Made by a program: the position numbers and the translations under genes
Source of the DNA: Thiocapsa sp.
GTDB taxonomy: Bacteria; Pseudomonadota; Gammaproteobacteria; Chromatiales; Chromatiaceae
Assembly (NCBI RefSeq): GCF_018399035.1
Contig: NZ_CP073760.1
Location: 2,670,001 to 2,734,000 of the forward strand
Direction of reading: 5' to 3'
DNA length: 64,000 nt
The notes under the pieces: generated by a model
The model's database searches: none
Told to the model about the DNA's origin: nothing
Seen by the model: only the letters and a program-made list of their open reading frames with translations
In this document: positions 10,117-19,809 of the stretch, in pieces
Position numbering within the stretch: the first letter of the stretch is position 1
Layout of the letters: the number at the start of each line of letters is the position of its first letter

Positions 10117-12960
10117 ATGGACATGAGGCCAGAGCCTACGATCGCTTCGCCCGCTGCGACCCGATGGATGTGGTTGCCGAACTTATGGATCCCGACGCTG
10201 GTTTCCGCAGCCGATCCCGTGGTGTCCTGGTCCGCTTCCATAGGCACAGGCATCGAGGCAGGCACGGCAGGCGCGCTGGCCCTTCTGGCTGCAGTCGCCG
10301 CCGTTGCAGCTTGGCGTGACCGCCGGCTCCGACGCGACATGGCCGCACAGGCGAACGCGGCGCACGCCGAGCTCGCAGAGCGCCTGGCTCGGAGCGAGCG
10401 CCTCGTCGAAGAGACACAACGGCTCGGGCATCTCGGAACCTGGGAGTGGGATGCCGAGAACGACCGCCTCGAGTGGTCTGCCGAGGTCTATCGCATCTTC
10501 GCCATGCCGCCCGAGATCTTCCCGGGGAACTACAAAGGCTTCCTCGACTTCGTTCACCCGGAAGACCGCGCTCGGGTCGAGCACGCGGTTCGGGAGGCCA
10601 TCGCCGGGGCCGGGGATTACGACTGCGAGCACAGGATCCTGCTGCCCGACGGCGAGGTACGTTACCTCCAGGAGCGCGCGACGCTGACCCGCGAGCAGGG
10701 TCGCCCGGTCTCGATGACGGGAACCGTGCGCGATGTCACCGAGACCCGACGCGCCTGGATGCTCCAGGAAAGCCGCATTCGCATCATGGGGTTGATTGCG
10801 GGCGGCGCTCCCGTGCAGGAGGCGCTCGACGCGATCGCCGTATCGATCGAGGCCCTTGACCAGAGCCTCATGTGCTCGATCATGCTGATGGACAGCGCGA
10901 CCCACCGCCTGCGTGTCGGCACGGCCCCGAGTCTTCCGGATCGGCTCGTCGAGGCGATCGGCCGCCTGACGGACGACCCGGCGAAGGGGGCGACTCCGCA
11001 CCCGATCGGCGAGCCCATCGTGATCGCCGACGTCCTCTACCATCCGTATTGGCTGTCGCTCGCAGGGATCACGGAGGAGACCGGTGTCCGCGGCTTCTGG
11101 TCCGAGCCGATTCGCGATGCCGGCGGGGACATCTTGGGGACCTTCGATATCTATTCGCGAGCCCCCGGCAAACCCGACGCGGAGCAGCTGATCTATATCG
11201 CGCAAGGCGCGGCGCTGGTGGCAGTCGCCTTGCAGCAAGCGCGCGATCGCGCGGCACGCATCGCCGCCGAGGAACGCGCACGACTCCTTCTCGAGTCGAC
11301 CAGCGAGGGGGTGTTCGGGCTCGACCCGGACGGCGTCACCACCTTCATCAATCCCACGGGCGCACGCCTGTTGGGATACGCCCCGGCCGATCTCGTCGGC
11401 AAACCCTGCCCGGCCGTCACCCATGACGACCCCGACGAAGGCGACCGCGACGCCACCCGGTGCCGAATGCTCTCGGTCATGCATACCGGCAAAGACATCG
11501 TGGTCAGCGACGAGGTCCTGCAGCGACGCGACGGCTCGGCGTTTCCCGTCGAGTATCGTGCCACGCCGATCCGCGTCGGCGACTCCGCGATGGGTGTCGT
11601 CGTCACCTTCCAAGACATCACCGAGCGCAAACGCAACGAGGAACAGATCCTTCGACTCGCCTACTACGACAGCCTCACCGGCCTCCCCAATCGCGCCCTG
11701 TTCAAGAATCAGCTCGCCAAGCGACTGACCTCGGTCCGGCGCGCCGATCGGGGCTTTGCCCTGCACTTTCTCGATCTCGACCGCTTCAAAGAGGTCAACG
11801 ACACCCTGGGTCATCCCGTGGGCGATCTGCTCTTGAAAGAGGTCGCCCAGCGCCTGTCGGCCCTCGTTCGCGGTATGGACACGGTCGCGCGATTCGGCGG
11901 CGACGAGTTCGCCGTGATCCAACCCGACGCGCAGAGCATCTCCGATGCAGCCACCTTGGCCGCAAAGATCGTCGAGCACCTGGCTCGGTCCTATTCGATC
12001 GACGGCCATGCCATCACCTGCGGGGCGAGCGTCGGCGTCGTCTTCGTCCCCGAGCCGGATATCGACCTGGAAACACTCCTCGGCCGTGCCGATGTCGCCC
12101 TCTACAAGGCCAAGAACAACGGACGCGGCGGCTACGCATTCCACACCGACGCCATGACGCGACAGGTCCGCCGCGATGCCGCCCTCACGGATCGGATCGA
12201 CGAGGCCGTGCGCAGCGGCGAGCTCTTCCTGCACTATCAGCCGCAGGTCGAGCTCGCGAGCGGACGCATCACAGCGGTCGAGGCCCTGGTGCGCTGGCGC
12301 CATCCGGTGGAGGGGGTTCTGCCGCCGGGGGATTTCGTGCATCTCGCCGAGCGCCGCGGGCTGTTTCATATCCTCGGAAGCTGGGTGCTGGCAACGGCCG
12401 CACGCGAGGCGCGCGGCTGGCATGAACGAGGACTTACCTTCGGTCGGGTCAGCATCAATGTCTCGCCTCAGCAGGTCCGCGCAGGCTGTCTTGCCGATGA
12501 TGTGCTCGCGACGGCCCAGGAGACGGGGCTGGACCCCGCCCTCCTCGAGCTCGAGCTCACCGAGACCGCGATGATGGAGTATGGCGAGCATTACCGGACC
12601 CAGATCGCCATGCTCCGGGATCTCGGCGTTCGGCTTGTTCTCGACGACTTCGGCGCCGGCTTCTCGTCCTTGACCTATCTGCGTCGGTCCGCGGTCAGCG
12701 CGCTCAAGATCGACCGCCAATTCGTCGGCGAGATCGACGACAACCCGGAGGCCGTCGCAACCGTTCAGGCGTTGCTTGCCGTCGCGCATGCACTGAAGCT
12801 CGACACGGTGGCCGAGGGCGTGGAGACCCGCGAGCAGGCCGAGCGTTTGGCGGCGATGGGCTGCCGGTGCGGGCAGGGGATGTGGTTCGCGCCCCCGATG
12901 GAGGCACAGGCCATCGAACGGCACCTGACGGCGGGGTTTATTCAGCCGGAATCCAAGTAA
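10117..12960 (+). CDS. membrane-anchored PAS-GAF-PAS-GGDEF-EAL c-di-GMP protein
   Basis: 947 residues. The N-terminus has one or two hydrophobic segments (about 20-70), then a short coiled stretch. Domains follow in order: PAS (LGTWEWDAENDR, about 108-210), GAF (about 225-385), PAS (LLLESTSEGVFGLDPDG, about 390-510), GGDEF with intact GGDEF (about 520-680), and EAL (about 690-940). The EAL side keeps EALVRW, ELTE, DDFGAGFSS, KIDRQF and AEGVET, so phosphodiesterase activity is likely. The GGDEF motif is also intact, so it could be bifunctional. PAS and GAF would sense light, redox state or a small ligand. It is a single gene. Confidence 0.93.
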   Translation: MDMRPEPTIASPAATRWMWLPNLWIPTLVSAADPVVSWSASIGTGIEAGTAGALALLAAVAAVAAWRDRRLRRDMAAQANAAHAELAERLARSERLVEETQRLGHLGTWEWDAENDRLEWSAEVYRIFAMPPEIFPGNYKGFLDFVHPEDRARVEHAVREAIAGAGDYDCEHRILLPDGEVRYLQERATLTREQGRPVSMTGTVRDVTETRRAWMLQESRIRIMGLIAGGAPVQEALDAIAVSIEALDQSLMCSIMLMDSATHRLRVGTAPSLPDRLVEAIGRLTDDPAKGATPHPIGEPIVIADVLYHPYWLSLAGITEETGVRGFWSEPIRDAGGDILGTFDIYSRAPGKPDAEQLIYIAQGAALVAVALQQARDRAARIAAEERARLLLESTSEGVFGLDPDGVTTFINPTGARLLGYAPADLVGKPCPAVTHDDPDEGDRDATRCRMLSVMHTGKDIVVSDEVLQRRDGSAFPVEYRATPIRVGDSAMGVVVTFQDITERKRNEEQILRLAYYDSLTGLPNRALFKNQLAKRLTSVRRADRGFALHFLDLDRFKEVNDTLGHPVGDLLLKEVAQRLSALVRGMDTVARFGGDEFAVIQPDAQSISDAATLAAKIVEHLARSYSIDGHAITCGASVGVVFVPEPDIDLETLLGRADVALYKAKNNGRGGYAFHTDAMTRQVRRDAALTDRIDEAVRSGELFLHYQPQVELASGRITAVEALVRWRHPVEGVLPPGDFVHLAERRGLFHILGSWVLATAAREARGWHERGLTFGRVSINVSPQQVRAGCLADDVLATAQETGLDPALLELELTETAMMEYGEHYRTQIAMLRDLGVRLVLDDFGAGFSSLTYLRRSAVSALKIDRQFVGEIDDNPEAVATVQALLAVAHALKLDTVAEGVETREQAERLAAMGCRCGQGMWFAPPMEAQAIERHLTAGFIQPESK

Positions 12961-13164
12961 CAGTCACATGCCTGACTTGAAGTTGAGTTGTTTTACTTTT
13001 TTTGAACCGTTCCCAAGCACAGCGCGGTCTACCGAGCCCCGCGCCGACGCTGGTGGACTGCACTGTGCTTGTCCACCCTTCACACTCACCCTGCCGAGCC
13101 GATCCACGACTTGGCCGGGGTGATCGGCAACGCCGCGCGAGGGTCTCGGACGGACGATCGGCTA

Positions 13165-14430
13165 TCAGGGAGCCGCCGAGAGCGCCTCGTCGCGCCGAGG
13201 CGGAGCCCCTCTGGCGAGCCGCTCGAGGTCGCGGTCGCGCATCCCGAGCAGATAGAGGATCCCGTCGAGCCCGACATTCGCGATGGCGTGACGTGCTTGC
13301 TTGGTCACGATCGGCTTGGCATGAAAGGCGATTCCCAGGCCGGCGATCGCCAGCATCGGGAGATCGTTCGCACCGTCGCCGACGGCGATGACCTGCTCCA
13401 GGCGAATCCCCTCGCGGGCCGCGATCTCGCGCAGCAGCTCGGCCTTGCGTGCCCCGTCGATGATCTCGCTCGAAACCGTGCCGGTCAGCTTGCCGTCGCG
13501 AAACTCCAACGAATTGGCATAAACGTCGTCGATCCCGAACCGACGTTTCAGGTGCTCGGCAAAATAGGTAAAGCCGCCCGAGAGGATGGCGATGCGATAG
13601 CCGAGCTGCTTGAGGCTCGCGATCAGCCGATCGGCGCCCTCGGTAATGGGCAGGCGCTCGGCGATCTCGCCGAGCACGGACTCGTCGAGGCCTTCGAGCA
13701 GTGCGATCCGGCGGCGGAAGCTCTCCTTGAAGTCGAGCTCGCCGCGCATCGCGGCCTCGGTGATGGCCGCGACCTCGGGACCGACTCCGGCCGCCTTCGC
13801 CAACTCGTCGATCACCTCGGTCTGGATCAGGGTCGAGTCCATATCGAAACAGACCAGACGACGGTTGCGTCGAAAGATGTCGTCCTCCTGCACCGCGACG
13901 TCCACATCCAGGATCTGCCCGAGCGCAAGCAAAGCCGCATGCAGCTCGGAGAGATCCGCCACGGCACCCCGGACCGAGAGCTCCACGCAGGCAAGCGGAT
14001 GACGCTCCGGCACACGCCGCGAGAGACGCCCCGTCAGCCGAGAGATCCGATCGACGTTCAGACCGTATTCGGCGACGACGGCGGACACCCGCGCGATGTG
14101 CTCCGAATCGATCTCGCGACCCAGCAGGGTGAGGATATGCCGCGGCTGCCCCTGCTCGGCGACCCAATCCTCGTAGGCGTCCGGATCGACCGGCGTAAAC
14201 CGAAGATCCAGCCCCATACCGTGGGCGGTGAACAGCAGATCGCGAAACACCGGACAGGATGCGCTGTCTGCCGGCAGCTCGACCAAAAGACCCAGCGCCA
14301 AGGCGTTGTGGATGGTCGACTGGCCGATATCCAAGATCGGCACCCGATACCGTGCCAGGATCGCGGTGAGGGCCGCGGTGATCCCCGGACGATCCTCGCC
14401 CGAGACGTTGATGAGGACGATCTCGCTCAT
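13165..14430 (-). CDS. serB: phosphoserine phosphatase with N-terminal ACT domains
   Basis: Removes phosphate from phosphoserine, the last step of serine synthesis. The HAD catalytic core (about residues 200-420) has motif I FDMDSTL, motif II SGGFTYF and motif IV GDGANDLPM. The first about 190 residues form two ACT-like regulatory domains starting IVLINVSGEDRPGI. At 421 residues it is a long, SerB2-type enzyme, about 100 residues longer than E. coli SerB. It starts 34 bases after the cfa stop and may be co-transcribed with that operon. Confidence 0.93.
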   Translation of the reverse strand: MSEIVLINVSGEDRPGITAALTAILARYRVPILDIGQSTIHNALALGLLVELPADSASCPVFRDLLFTAHGMGLDLRFTPVDPDAYEDWVAEQGQPRHILTLLGREIDSEHIARVSAVVAEYGLNVDRISRLTGRLSRRVPERHPLACVELSVRGAVADLSELHAALLALGQILDVDVAVQEDDIFRRNRRLVCFDMDSTLIQTEVIDELAKAAGVGPEVAAITEAAMRGELDFKESFRRRIALLEGLDESVLGEIAERLPITEGADRLIASLKQLGYRIAILSGGFTYFAEHLKRRFGIDDVYANSLEFRDGKLTGTVSSEIIDGARKAELLREIAAREGIRLEQVIAVGDGANDLPMLAIAGLGIAFHAKPIVTKQARHAIANVGLDGILYLLGMRDRDLERLARGAPPRRDEALSAAP

Positions 14431-14464
14431 GCGGTTTCCATTGCGCGTCGATTCTGCGGAAGGT

Positions 14465-15691
14465 TCAGCTGCGCTCCGGGACCTCGAGGACGGTTTGGGT
14501 CAGATCGATGCAGCCCGTCTTGAAGCCGGTCTCGCAGTAGGCCAGATAGTAATCCCACATCCGGCGGAACCGCGCATCGTATCCGAGCCGAGCGACCTCC
14601 CGGTCCACCGCATGGAAGGCGAGACGCCAACGGCGCAGGGTCTCCGCATAGTCGAGCCCGAACCACGCCGTCTCGCGAATCAGCAGATCCGCATCCTGCG
14701 CCTCGCGCGTCATGCGCTCGGGTGTGGGCAGCATCCCGCCCGGGAAGATGTAGAGCTGCACGAAATCCGGCTGCCTGCGGTAAACGGGAAAATCGTCCTC
14801 GTTGATGGTGATGACCTGCAAGGCGATGCGACCGCCCGGTCGCACCAGCCGACGCAACGCCTGGTAATAGGTCGGCCAGAAGGCCTCGCCCACCGCCTCC
14901 ATCATCTCGATCGAGACCGCGTGGTCGAAGCGGCCCTCGATGTCGCGATAATCCTGAAGTCTCAGGTCGACGCGATCGGCAAGACCGGCGGCCTCCAAGC
15001 GCTCGCTCGCGTAGGCGAGCTGCTCGCGCGAGAGCGTCACGCCGGTCACGCGCAGACCACGCCGTGCCGCCAGCTCCGCGAAACCGCCCCAACCGCAGCC
15101 GATCTCCAGAATATGCTCGCCGGGCTTGGCGTCCACGGCATCGAGCAAGCGCTCGTATTTACGCTCCTGGGCCGATTCCAGACTGTCCCGCGCCGGGTCG
15201 GCAAAGAGCGCGGAGGAGTAGGTCATACTCGGATCGAGCCAGCGTTTGTAGAAGTCGTTGCCCAGATCATAGTGGTGGGCAATGTTGCGGCGACTGTTGA
15301 TGGGGTGATTCTCACGCAGCCGATGGCTCAAGCGATCCCAAAGCCGCGACCAACGCATCCCGCGCGGCCCCACGCCCAGATGTTCCATGTTGTCGTAGAG
15401 GACCTCGAGCAATGCGGCGAGATCAGGCGTCGTCCAATGCCCTTCCACGTAGGATTCGCCGAATCCCACCTCGCCTCGGGTGAGCAGCCGTCCAGCCATC
15501 TTGAGCGGCGACTGCACCTCCATGACACCGCTCGCACCCGGAAACCGGCCGCGGTGCAGGGTGGCGCTCCCGTCGGGAAAACGCACCAGGAGCTGGCCGA
15601 ACGCCAGGTGCCGGCAAAATCCGCCGATCAGGCGGCTCGACCAGCTCGATCGGCGGGTTAGAGGTTCTTCGATCAACTCCTCTGCGGACAT
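14465..15691 (-). CDS. cfa: cyclopropane-fatty-acyl-phospholipid synthase family methyltransferase
   Basis: 408 residues. An SAM-dependent methyltransferase acting on unsaturated acyl chains of membrane lipids. It has the N-terminal lipid-binding part (about 1-115), the HHYDLGNDFY motif, SAM-binding LEIGCGWGGFAE, and the SIEMMEAVG segment. The ATG at 15691 overlaps the TGA of the DUF1365 gene (ATGA), showing translational coupling. Sets of FAD oxidoreductase, DUF1365 and this methyltransferase occur widely; related genes in Rhodobacter sphaeroides belong to the sigma-E singlet-oxygen response, so a role in lipid modification under photo-oxidative stress is plausible here (inference). Confidence 0.92.
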   Translation of the reverse strand: MSAEELIEEPLTRRSSWSSRLIGGFCRHLAFGQLLVRFPDGSATLHRGRFPGASGVMEVQSPLKMAGRLLTRGEVGFGESYVEGHWTTPDLAALLEVLYDNMEHLGVGPRGMRWSRLWDRLSHRLRENHPINSRRNIAHHYDLGNDFYKRWLDPSMTYSSALFADPARDSLESAQERKYERLLDAVDAKPGEHILEIGCGWGGFAELAARRGLRVTGVTLSREQLAYASERLEAAGLADRVDLRLQDYRDIEGRFDHAVSIEMMEAVGEAFWPTYYQALRRLVRPGGRIALQVITINEDDFPVYRRQPDFVQLYIFPGGMLPTPERMTREAQDADLLIRETAWFGLDYAETLRRWRLAFHAVDREVARLGYDARFRRMWDYYLAYCETGFKTGCIDLTQTVLEVPERS

Positions 15692-16458
15692 CAGGACACC
15701 TCCTCTAGGGGTGGAGTCGGCTTGGAATGGTAGCGCCCTCCCTTGAGCCAGATCTTCAAAGCCTGCCAATGGATCATGAGGACGACCTTCAGCGTCAGAA
15801 ATGGATAGGCGAAGGCGGCGCGCAACAACTTGGCGTCCGTGATCGTCTCTGCGATCCCCTGCTGGACGGCCACCAGCATCAAGGAGGCGTCCTGATATTC
15901 GCGGATCACGATCGCATGACGATCGCCTTGCCGGGTAAACCGGAAGTGATAGTCGGCGTTCATGTCGACAAAGGGCGAGACATGGAAGTCTTTGCGATGC
16001 GTGTGGCGGATCGGCCAGTCCATCGGCACGCCCTTCTCGTGCAAGAGATAGCTGTGGGCCTCGCCGAAGGTGTTGTTGACCTCGCACAGCACTGCGACCG
16101 GCCTGTCCCGGCGATCGAAGCAGGTCCAGACACTCAGCGGATTGAAGACGAATCCGAGCACGCGCGGAAAGCACTGCAGCTCGATGCGGGCGATCTCCAT
16201 CTCTTGACCGCGCGCGCGCAGTCGCTCGAGCAACCAGGGCTTGAGTCCACGACCGTCGCGCCCGCCGTGATCGCGATCGTAAAAGGAGAAGAGGTTGAAG
16301 CGGTTGTACGAGAACCAGCGACAATCGCGCGCGATCTCGCCGACCCGCTCGACATCCAGCACCATGCTGAAAACGCGATAGACGAAGCGATAACGCACCG
16401 GAAAGAGCCGACGATGCATGACATCGCCGAAGATGATGCGACCGGCAACGGCGCTCAC
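15691..16458 (-). CDS. DUF1365 family protein
   Basis: 255 residues. The start is set at a GTG (16458) whose last two bases belong to the TGA of the upstream oxidoreductase gene (GTGA overlap), giving MSAVAGRIIFGDVMHRRLFP. Family features are the MHRRLFPVRYRFVY opening, FNPLSVWTCFD, and YLLHEKGVPMDWP. The biochemical role is unknown. The fixed position between an FAD oxidoreductase and a CFA synthase-like enzyme points to a shared step in fatty-acid modification. The start is inferred from the overlap and the family N-terminus. Confidence 0.88.
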   Translation of the reverse strand: MSAVAGRIIFGDVMHRRLFPVRYRFVYRVFSMVLDVERVGEIARDCRWFSYNRFNLFSFYDRDHGGRDGRGLKPWLLERLRARGQEMEIARIELQCFPRVLGFVFNPLSVWTCFDRRDRPVAVLCEVNNTFGEAHSYLLHEKGVPMDWPIRHTHRKDFHVSPFVDMNADYHFRFTRQGDRHAIVIREYQDASLMLVAVQQGIAETITDAKLLRAAFAYPFLTLKVVLMIHWQALKIWLKGGRYHSKPTPPLEEVS

Positions 16459-17828
16459 GAAGGCAACACCCTCATGCTGCTCCGCCCGGCCCCGGAGTCC
16501 GCCCCGGAGCCAGAGGCGGCAGCCGCGCCGTCGCCGGCTGCGGTAGATGGCGCCGCGCTCTCCCAGGGCGGACGAACATCGAGCCCACGCGCCACGTCCA
16601 CTGCGGCACGCAGGCCGTCCTCGTGAAATCCGTATCCCAGATAAGCCCCGCTGAACCAGATCCGGTCGCGGCCTTGGATCTCGCCGATGCGGCGCTGGGC
16701 CTCGGTGGCGCTCGCGTCGAACATCGGGTGCTCGTAGGTCATCTCGGCGAGAATCAAATCGCTGCGCGGCGCCACACGCGGATTGAGACTGACGAAGACA
16801 TCGCGGTCGGACGGCAGATCCTGAAGGCTGTTCATCCAGTAGGTCACCGTCACCGGACGATCGGCGCCCTCCCCCGGCTGTTGAATATAGTTCCACGACG
16901 ACCAGACCCTGCGGCGTTTCGGCATCAGTGCGGAATCGGTGTGCAGGAAGACTTGATTGGTCTGATACCGGAAGTCGCCGAGGATGTCGCGCTCGAGCGG
17001 CGTCGGGGACTCGATCAAGGACAGTGCCTCGTCGGCGTGGCAACCCATCACGACCGCGTCGAACTGCAAACGCTCGCCCGCCGCGGTCTCCACCTCGACA
17101 CCCTGCTCACGGCGCCGCACCCGCTGCACCGGCGTATCGGCCAGACAACGCCCCCGCAAGCGCGCCAGGATCGCCTGAACATAGGCTTGACTGCCGCCGC
17201 GCACCGTCTCCCACTCCGGCCGATCGACCAAATCGAGCAGACCGTGATTGGCGAAGAACCGGGCAAAGCTCAGGAAAGGAAAGTCCCGCATGTCTTCGGT
17301 GGGACAGGACCAGATGGCCGCTGCCATCGGGAGCAGGTAGTGGCTGGCGAACCGATCGGAGTAACGACCGCGCTGCAGAAAATCCCCGACCGTCAGGGTA
17401 TCCCCGGGGTTGGAGTTGATGTAGTTCTTGGCCGCCGTGTTGAATTGGAGGATCTCTTTGACCATCCACAAAAATCGCCAATTCAACAGATTGGCGCGCG
17501 CACCGAACAGCGTATTGAGGCTGTCGCCGCCGTACTCGATACGCCCGCCCTCCAGACTGGCCGCGAAGGACATACTGGTCGGATAGGTCGCAACATCGAG
17601 ATGCTTGAACATGGCGGTCAACAGCGGATAGTTGCGCCGATTGAAGACCATGAAGCCGGTGTCGACCGGAAAGGCCCCGCGCGGATCCTCGACCTCGAGG
17701 GTATTGCTGTGACCACCGACATAGGCATTGCGCTCGAGCAGGGTCACCTCGTAACGCGAATCCAGCAGCCACGCGGCACCGAGTCCACCGATACCGCCGC
17801 CGACGATCCCGATTGTTTTGACTGACAT
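16455..17828 (-). CDS. NAD/FAD-binding amine-oxidase-like oxidoreductase
   Basis: 457 residues starting MSVKTIGIVGGGIGGLGAAW, a Rossmann dinucleotide-binding GxGxxG motif. It is followed by the ERNAYVGGHSNT motif typical of the flavin amine oxidase/desaturase group. DTGFMVFNRRNYP and a C-terminal WFSGAYLGYGFHEDG closing FAD motif are also seen. The tail (about 430-457) is alanine/serine-rich. First gene of a coupled three-gene unit with DUF1365 and cfa. It probably oxidises acyl chains or a lipid precursor; substrate unknown. Confidence 0.9.
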   Translation of the reverse strand: MSVKTIGIVGGGIGGLGAAWLLDSRYEVTLLERNAYVGGHSNTLEVEDPRGAFPVDTGFMVFNRRNYPLLTAMFKHLDVATYPTSMSFAASLEGGRIEYGGDSLNTLFGARANLLNWRFLWMVKEILQFNTAAKNYINSNPGDTLTVGDFLQRGRYSDRFASHYLLPMAAAIWSCPTEDMRDFPFLSFARFFANHGLLDLVDRPEWETVRGGSQAYVQAILARLRGRCLADTPVQRVRRREQGVEVETAAGERLQFDAVVMGCHADEALSLIESPTPLERDILGDFRYQTNQVFLHTDSALMPKRRRVWSSWNYIQQPGEGADRPVTVTYWMNSLQDLPSDRDVFVSLNPRVAPRSDLILAEMTYEHPMFDASATEAQRRIGEIQGRDRIWFSGAYLGYGFHEDGLRAAVDVARGLDVRPPWESAAPSTAAGDGAAAASGSGADSGAGRSSMRVLPS

Positions 17829-17991
17829 CCGAATTGATCCTTCCGATTGATCCCGAGTAAAGGGCCGACACCAGCACCCGGGCCCGGGCCGTTCATGTTT
17901 CGTCCAATATTGACGCGCCACACGAACAGCTCAAGAGCCCGACCGACGAAGAGAGGAAAAGGTTTGAGGTTTGAGGTCCGAACCGCCGAGC

Positions 17992-18276
17992 TCAGGACGC
18001 GCGCCGAGGCGTTCCGCGGATCAGGTCGTCCATCCGCACCTTCGCGGCGATCCAACGCTCCGTACCCACCTCGCCGCCGGCCAGAAGCTCCATCAGTCCG
18101 TAGGCGAGCGAGCGATGATCGGCGGGCAGATCAAAGAGCTTGGTGAGCTTGAACAAGCAGCCGGCCTGTTGATGCTCGAGCGTGCAGGCAAGGGCATAGA
18201 GCGTGAGCGCAGAGGCGGACTCGGGTGCCGACGCGATCAGCGCCAGGGTTTCGTCGAGCGGGTCGGGTGTATCCAT
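17992..18276 (-). CDS. small conserved protein of unknown function downstream of pmbA
   Basis: 94 residues from the ATG at 18276 (MDTPDPLDETLALIASAPES). It is soluble, helix-rich and leucine-rich, with no signal peptide or recognised motif apart from two cysteines. It follows pmbA by about 110 bases in the same direction and could be its operon partner. An upstream ATG at 18342 adds arginine-rich residues that look non-coding. Function unknown. Confidence 0.6.
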   Translation of the reverse strand: MDTPDPLDETLALIASAPESASALTLYALACTLEHQQAGCLFKLTKLFDLPADHRSLAYGLMELLAGGEVGTERWIAAKVRMDDLIRGTPRRAS

Positions 18277-18384
18277 TGTGCGCGTGTGATGGTTGGAGCG
18301 ACGCTCGCTCGAATCCTCGGGTGGTCGCCGAATCCGGCGCACAGGCCCAGGCAGCAGGGGCGCCGAGCCCCTGCAAGAACCGTC

Positions 18385-19734
18385 TTACTCGCCGGCAATC
18401 GTCATCTTCTCGATCAGCCAGGAGCCGGTACGCGTGCTGCCCGAAAAATCGCAATCGTTGCCGACCGCCACCAGGCCCGCGTACATGCGCTTGAGGTTGC
18501 CCGCGATGGTGATCTCTTCGACCGGATGTCGGATCTCGCCGCCTTCCACCCAGAAGCCCGCGGCGCCGCGCGAGTAGTCACCCGTGACCGGGTTCACTCC
18601 GTGCCCCATCAGCTCGGTCACCATCAGCCCTGTTCCCATCTCGCGCAGCAAGGCGGCGCGGTCCAGATCGCCCATGCCGATGCGCAGGTTGCGCACGCCG
18701 CCCGCGTTGCCGGTCGTCTGCATGCCGAGCCGGCAGCCGGAATAGGCATCCAGAAGATAGGTCTGCAGAACCCCGTCGGTGATCAGGTCCTTGGCGCGCG
18801 TCGCAACGCCGTCTCCGTCGAAGGGCGCACTCGAGAGTCCCCGTGAAAGGTGCGGCTCTTCGTGGATCCGAACGAAGTCCGGGAAGATGCGCTCGCCGAG
18901 GTGGTCGAGCAGGAAGCTGGTGCGCCGGTAGATGCTGCCGCCCTGGATTGCCGAGATCAGGCTGCGGATCAGGCCGGTCGCGACCTCCGAACGGAACAGG
19001 ACCGGCACCTGGCAGGTCGGGATGCGACGCGACCCGAGCCGGGCAATGGTCCGCTCCGCCGCGCGCTCTCCGACCATGCGTGCCGAGTCCAGATCGGCCG
19101 CTGCCCGAGCACTGGTCCACCAGTGATCGCGTTGCAGGCTCTCGCCCTCCTGACCGATCACCGCGCAGCTGAGCCCGTGCCGACTGGTCGGGTAGCCGGC
19201 GACGAATCCGTGGCTGTTGCCGTAGACCTGGATGCCGGTGTGCGTGGAGAGGCTCGCACCCTCCGAGTTGACGATCCGCGGATCATAGCCGCGGGCCGAA
19301 TCCTCGCAGGCCGCCGCGATCTCGATCGCGTCCTCCACACCCAGATGCCAGGGATGGTAGAGGTCCAGGTCCGGGATCTCGACGGCCATCAGGGCAGCGT
19401 CGGCGAGATGCGCGCACGGATCTTCCTGGGTGTGCTCGGCGATGGCGCAGGCCGCCTTCACCGCATCGCGCAGCGCGCCGGTGCTCAGATCGGACGTGCT
19501 CGCCGAACCCTTGCGGTTTCCGAAATAGACGGTGATCCCGAGGCCGTTGTCGCGGGTGTGCTCGACCGTCTCGACCTCGCCGAGCCGGACCGAGACCTCG
19601 AGACCGGCGCTGCTGCCGACCGATGCCTCGGCGGCCGTCGCGCCGCGTCGTTTCGCCTCCTTGAGGAGATCCTCGATCGTCTGTTTCAAGCGCGCGAGAC
19701 GTTCCGCGGTGTCTTCGGTGGCGGCAATCGACAT
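18385..19734 (-). CDS. pmbA: metalloprotease-associated protein PmbA/TldE
   Basis: 449 residues from the ATG at 19734. Partner of TldD in the heterodimeric protease that degrades unfolded peptides and matures modified peptides such as microcin B17. Family landmarks are GLGITVYFGNRKGSAS, YTLDAYSG-like YLLDAYSGCRLGM, TGNAGGVRN and the C-terminal RMYAGLVAVGNDCD. It lacks the HExxxH motif, as expected for the non-catalytic subunit. It lies 75 bases downstream of tldD on the same strand. Confidence 0.93.
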   Translation of the reverse strand: MSIAATEDTAERLARLKQTIEDLLKEAKRRGATAAEASVGSSAGLEVSVRLGEVETVEHTRDNGLGITVYFGNRKGSASTSDLSTGALRDAVKAACAIAEHTQEDPCAHLADAALMAVEIPDLDLYHPWHLGVEDAIEIAAACEDSARGYDPRIVNSEGASLSTHTGIQVYGNSHGFVAGYPTSRHGLSCAVIGQEGESLQRDHWWTSARAAADLDSARMVGERAAERTIARLGSRRIPTCQVPVLFRSEVATGLIRSLISAIQGGSIYRRTSFLLDHLGERIFPDFVRIHEEPHLSRGLSSAPFDGDGVATRAKDLITDGVLQTYLLDAYSGCRLGMQTTGNAGGVRNLRIGMGDLDRAALLREMGTGLMVTELMGHGVNPVTGDYSRGAAGFWVEGGEIRHPVEEITIAGNLKRMYAGLVAVGNDCDFSGSTRTGSWLIEKMTIAGE

Positions 19735-19809
19735 GGCAAGTCCTTGGGTGAGAGAGGTTCCGGGCACGGCTAAGGTGGTGCGGTCGTGTCGAGAGAGCGG
19801 ACCTCCCCG

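Noticed and set aside
10183-12924. A 913-codon open frame on the minus strand opposite the GGDEF-EAL gene
   Set aside because: It is the antisense shadow of a GC-rich gene whose plus-strand translation has complete PAS, GAF, GGDEF and EAL motifs; the reverse product has none.
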